DNA from: Embleya scabrispora | GTDB lineage: Bacteria > Actinomycetota > Actinomycetes > Streptomycetales > Streptomycetaceae | Assembly: GCF_002024165.1 (NCBI RefSeq) | Contig: NZ_MWQN01000001.1 | Span: forward strand, 5,187,501 to 5,251,500 | Direction: 5' to 3' | DNA length: 64,000 nt | Shown here: piece after piece, positions 60,970 to 64,000 of the stretch | Layout: every line of letters starts with the position of its first letter | Position numbering within the stretch: position 1 is the stretch's first letter | Notes under the pieces: generated by a model | The model's input: the letters and a program-made list of their open reading frames with translations, nothing else | Told to the model about the DNA's origin: nothing | The model's database searches: none | Position numbers and translations under genes: made by a program

Positions 60970-61353
60970 ATGGTGACCAAGCAGCAACTCGCGGGCCTAC
61001 CCGAGGACGCCGATCTGCGGCGCGCGGACTCCCTGGCGCGCGAGATCTTCTCCGACGTCGCCAACAAGTGGGCGCTGCTGATCATCGAGGCGCTGGGGGA
61101 CCGCACCCTGCGCTTCGGCGAGTTGCGGGCGGAGGTCGAGGGCATCAGCCACAAGATGCTCACCCAGAACCTGCGCATGCTGGAGCGCAACGGCCTGCTC
61201 GACCGGAAGGTGTACCCGACCGTGCCGCCACGCGTCGAGTACACCCTCACCGAGCCGGGCCGAGGCCTGCGCGCCACGGTCGACGCCATGTGCGGCTGGA
61301 CCCACCGATACCTGACCCACATCGAGAACGCCCGCGACCGCTTCGACACGTGA
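60970..61353 (+). CDS. HxlR-family winged-helix regulator
   Basis: A 127-residue protein. The HxlR pattern is visible: SLAREIFSDVANKWALLIIEALGDRTLRFGELRAEVEGISHKMLTQ, NLRMLERNGLLDRKVYPTVPPRVEYTLTEPGRGL. No conserved redox Cys seen before the domain. It lies 105 bases from the divergent RidA gene and likely represses it. The effector is unknown. Confidence 0.94.
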   Translation: MVTKQQLAGLPEDADLRRADSLAREIFSDVANKWALLIIEALGDRTLRFGELRAEVEGISHKMLTQNLRMLERNGLLDRKVYPTVPPRVEYTLTEPGRGLRATVDAMCGWTHRYLTHIENARDRFDT

Positions 61354-61489
61354 GGGTGCGGGCGGGGGGTCGCTCCGGGCCACGTGCCGCCGGCGTGCTC
61401 CGGCCCGCCGTCGGTTCCGCTCCCGGCTCCCGGCCGCCGTTTCGCGGGCCACCGCGTGTGGTGGTGAAGGCCCGTGAAACGATGCGCGG

Positions 61490-62482
61490 ATGCCCGCGAT
61501 CGTGCGTCCGACCCACACCGCCCTCGGCTTGGCCCTGGGTGTTGTACTCGACTCCGCGTTGGGGGATCCGAGGCGCGGTCATCCCGTGGCCGGCTTCGGG
61601 ACTCTTGCCGGACGCGCGGAGCGGGCCGTGTACGGGGACGGTCGGGCGCGCGGTGTCGCGTACAGCGCTCTGTGCGTCGGGGGCACCACGGCGCTCGCGC
61701 TCGGGGTGCGTCGGGTCGTCGCGGGTCGGCCCGCCGCCGCCGTCCTGGCCACCGCCGGCTGCACGTGGGCCGTGCTCGGCGGCACCACGCTGCGTCGCGA
61801 GGCCCGCGCGATCGCCGCGCCGCTGGTGGCCGGGGACCTCGCCGCCGCCAGGGAGGCGCTGCCGCGTCTGGTGGGGCGCGACCCGAGCCGGCTGGACGAC
61901 AAGGGCATCGCCCGGGCCGTGGTCGAGTCGGTGGCGGAGAACACGTCCGACGCGGTGGTGGCGCCGTTGTTCTGGGGCGCGGTCGCGGGCATCCCCGGGC
62001 TGCTCGGCTACCGCGCGATCAACACCCTGGACGCGATGGTCGGCCACCACACGCCGCGCCACGAGAACTTCGGCTGGGCCTCGGCCCGCCTGGACGACGT
62101 CGCCAATTGGCCGGCCGCGCGACTCACCGGGCTGCTCACCGTCGCGGCGGCCCCCGTGGTCGGTGGTGATCGCGGCCGGACGTGGGCCGTGTTGCGGCGG
62201 GACGGGGGCAGCCACCCCAGCCCCAACGCGGGCCGCTGCGAGGCGTCCGCCGCCGGCGCGCTGGACGTCACGCTCGGCGGCCGGAACGTCTATGCCGGCC
62301 GTACCGAGGACCGGCCCCGGCTCGGCGACGGCCCGCCCCCCGCCCCCGCCGACATAGCGCGCGCCAACCGCCTCTCGGCGACGGTCGGGCTGGCCGCCGC
62401 CGCCCTGGCCGTGGGCGCGGTGGCAGCCCGCGGGGCCGTCGCCGCCCGCGCGGCGCGCCGCATCGGCAAGGCGGTCCGATGA
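61490..62482 (+). CDS. cobD: Adenosylcobinamide-phosphate synthase CbiB/CobD
   Basis: A 330-residue membrane enzyme. Conserved parts are GVVLDSALGDPRRGHPVAGFG near the N-terminus, LVGRDPSRLDDKGIARAVVESVAENTSDAVVAPLFWGAVAGIPG, NTLDAMVGHHTPRHENFGWASARLDDVANWPAARLTGL, and DGGSHPSPNAGRCEASAAGALDVTLGG. It attaches the aminopropanol arm to adenosylcobyric acid. It is followed, 65 bases later, by CobQ, fitting cobalamin synthesis. The name CobD follows the aerobic-pathway numbering; in the anaerobic one it is CbiB. Confidence 0.95.
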   Translation: MPAIVRPTHTALGLALGVVLDSALGDPRRGHPVAGFGTLAGRAERAVYGDGRARGVAYSALCVGGTTALALGVRRVVAGRPAAAVLATAGCTWAVLGGTTLRREARAIAAPLVAGDLAAAREALPRLVGRDPSRLDDKGIARAVVESVAENTSDAVVAPLFWGAVAGIPGLLGYRAINTLDAMVGHHTPRHENFGWASARLDDVANWPAARLTGLLTVAAAPVVGGDRGRTWAVLRRDGGSHPSPNAGRCEASAAGALDVTLGGRNVYAGRTEDRPRLGDGPPPAPADIARANRLSATVGLAAAALAVGAVAARGAVAARAARRIGKAVR

Positions 62483-62546
62483 GCGTGCGCGTTTGTGAGC
62501 GTGGGTCGACTGGGCTTTGTGGGCTTCGAGTTCGGGAGGTGGAGCG

Positions 62547-64000
62547 GTGAACGGTGCGCTTTTGGTGGCCGGGACCACCTCCGATGCCGGGAAGAGCGTC
62601 GTGGTGGCCGGGCTGTGTCGGCGGCTGGCCCGCGAGGGGGTCAAGGTCGCGCCGTTCAAGGCGCAGAACATGTCGCTCAACTCGATGGTCACCGCCGACG
62701 GGGCGGAGATCGGCCGCGCCCAGGCGATGCAGGCGGCGGCGGCGCGGATCGAGCCGGAGGCGGTGATGAATCCGGTACTGCTCAAGCCCGGTGGCCTGAT
62801 GAGCAGTCAGGTGGTGCTCCTCGGCAAGCCGATCGCCGAGGTCGGGGCGCTGAACTACCGTGATCTGAAGCCGCGTCTGTTCGAGGCGGTACTGGAGTCG
62901 CTGGCCGATCTGCGGGCGCGCTACGACGTCGTGGTGTGCGAGGGCGCGGGCAGTCCGACCGAGATCAACCTGCGCGATCGCGACATCACCAACATGGGGC
63001 TGGCCCGGGCCGCCAGGCTGCCGGTCCTCGTGGTCGGCGACATCGATCGCGGCGGGATCTTCGCGTCCTTCTTCGGCACCCTCGCCCTGCTCTCCCGCGA
63101 AGACCAGGAACTGGTCTGCGGGTTCGTGATCAACAAGTTTCGCGGCGACGCACGCCTGTTGGATCCGGCGCTGACCCGGATGCGCGAACTCACCGGACGT
63201 CCGGTCATGGGCGTCCTGCCCTTCCTCGGCGGCCTGTGGCTCGACGTCGAGGACTCGCTCGCCCTGGACGCCGACCGGGGTACGGCCGAACCACCGCTCG
63301 GCGCGGACGTCCTGCGCGTCGCGGTGGTGCGACTGCCTCGGATCAGCAACTTCACCGACATCGACGCGCTTTCCGTCGAGCCCGGCGTGGTGGTGCGCTT
63401 CGTGAGCACGCCTGGCGAGATCGCCGACGCCGACCTGGTGGTACTGCCCGGCACCCGGGCGACCGTCGCCGACCTCTGCTGGCTGCGCGAACGCGGCCTG
63501 GACACCGCGCTGGCCCGGCGGGCCGCCGAGGGGCGGCCGATCCTGGGCATCTGCGGCGGCTACCAGATGCTCGGGCGCGAGATCGACGACGACGTGGAGA
63601 GCCGCGCGGGGACGGTGTCGGGCCTGGGCCTGCTGCCGGTGCGGGTACGCTTCGCCGCCGACAAGACCCTGGCCCGGCCGCGCGGTTACGCCGACGGGTC
63701 GCCGGTGACCGCGTACGAGATCCACCACGGCGTGGTCGACGTCGAGGCGGGCGAGCCGCTGTTCACCGACGCCGACGGCGGCGCCCTGGACGGCTGCCGG
63801 GTCGGCGCGATCACCGGCACGTTGTGGCACGGCGCACTGGAGAACGACGCCTTCCGCCGCACGTTCCTGTCCCGAACCGCCGCGTACTCCGGCCGCCGCT
63901 TCACCGTCTCCCCGAACACCTCCTTCGAAGCCGCCCGCCAATCGCGCCTGGACGCCCTGGGCGACCTGATCGCCGACCACCTCGACAACGCCGCGGTCGA
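62547..64000 (+). CDS. cobQ: Cobyric acid synthase CobQ (runs off window end)
   Basis: 484 complete codons are visible from GTG 62547, preceded by GGGAGGTGGAGC. The N-terminal synthetase part has [38 protein letters not shown], then [37 protein letters not shown] and [12 protein letters not shown]. The glutaminase part has the nucleophile Cys in [12 protein letters not shown] and EIHHGVVD for the triad. It amidates four carboxylates of hydrogenobyrinic/cobyrinic acid. The frame remains open at 64000, near the expected length end (about 500 residues). Confidence 0.96.
   Translation, partial: MNGALLVAGTTSDAGKSVVVAGLCRRLAREGVKVAPFKAQNMSLNSMVTADGAEIGRAQAMQAAAARIEPEAVMNPVLLKPGGLMSSQVVLLGKPIAEVGALNYRDLKPRLFEAVLESLADLRARYDVVVCEGAGSPTEINLRDRDITNMGLARAARLPVLVVGDIDRGGIFASFFGTLALLSREDQELVCGFVINKFRGDARLLDPALTRMRELTGRPVMGVLPFLGGLWLDVEDSLALDADRGTAEPPLGADVLRVAVVRLPRISNFTDIDALSVEPGVVVRFVSTPGEIADADLVVLPGTRATVADLCWLRERGLDTALARRAAEGRPILGICGGYQMLGREIDDDVESRAGTVSGLGLLPVRVRFAADKTLARPRGYADGSPVTAYEIHHGVVDVEAGEPLFTDADGGALDGCRVGAITGTLWHGALENDAFRRTFLSRTAAYSGRRFTVSPNTSFEAARQSRLDALGDLIADHLDNAAV

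Overview
The window is very GC-rich DNA (about 73% by eye) from an actinomycete. Gene content points to Streptomycetaceae or a close relative such as Embleya or Yinghuangia. The markers are an Asp23/AmaP envelope operon, a DUF574 methyltransferase, DUF3099 and DUF6412 proteins, a streptophobe-type membrane protein, SerB close to fabG-fabI(inhA), moaA beside a small zinc-binding protein, and dispersed 'cgtccggcgtttgaggac' intergenic repeats. The genus is inferred. I saw no rRNA, tRNA, CRISPR array, transposase or integrase. The gene order reads as chromosomal core with accessory pieces.

Layout. 1-3.2 kb: start of an ECF sigma gene divergent from a six-gene Asp23/Gls24 envelope operon that includes a minimal J-domain protein. 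3.3-8.3 kb: an atypical SDR, a Sir2 deacylase, SURF1, and a membrane protein translationally coupled to a Ser/Thr kinase with a TPR tail. 8.4-10.3 kb: an ArsR-type regulator beside its probable operator, a lectin-domain remnant and an unknown membrane protein. 10.4-15.7 kb: a TetR regulator divergent from a probable catabolic operon (acetoacetate decarboxylase-like, SDR, two metal-dependent hydrolases/decarboxylases), with a perfect operator palindrome between and a terminator after. 15.8-22 kb: methyltransferase, SnoaL-like protein, MHS-type transporter, ATP-grasp enzyme, DUF6412-YidC pair and a zinc-ribbon exonuclease. 22-26.4 kb: an FtsX-type ABC exporter divergent from a two-component system, with a nested palindrome between; the sensor kinase has about 200 residues of repetitive tail. 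26.5-36.5 kb: a TPR protein, a metallo-amidohydrolase, a DUF6924 protein, and a Liv-type importer with a fused permease, unusual ATPases and a separately transcribed binding lipoprotein. 36.6-43.8 kb: an M15 peptidase, MoaA, DUF3099, KptA and TldE/TldD. 44-46 kb: FabG-FabI, the fatty-acid elongation reductases. 46.7-58 kb: an MMPL transporter, SixA, SerB, a streptophobe protein, a two-FHA ABC transporter and a further ABC ATPase. 57.8-64 kb: an NfeD-SPFH pair, TauE/SafE, RidA/HxlR, and the start of a cobalamin operon (CbiB/CobD, CobQ), cut by the window edge.

How things work together. Several units look co-regulated through clear DNA palindromes in divergent promoters (11.08, 23.95, 34.03, 44.05 and 46.55 kb). 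Signalling components are plentiful (Ser/Thr kinase, two FHA domains, SixA, two-component system), but nothing here proves that they interact. Many genes overlap by ATGA or GTGA, and at least six lack a Shine-Dalgarno but have a TANNNT hexamer 6-7 nt before the start codon, which suggests leaderless mRNAs.

The observations I rate highest are the paired defects in the two Liv ATPases, which fall in the same composite ATP site; the minimal J-domain protein inside the Asp23 operon; the uncharacterised TetR-controlled decarboxylase/amidohydrolase operon; and the repeat-tailed sensor kinase with its nested operator.
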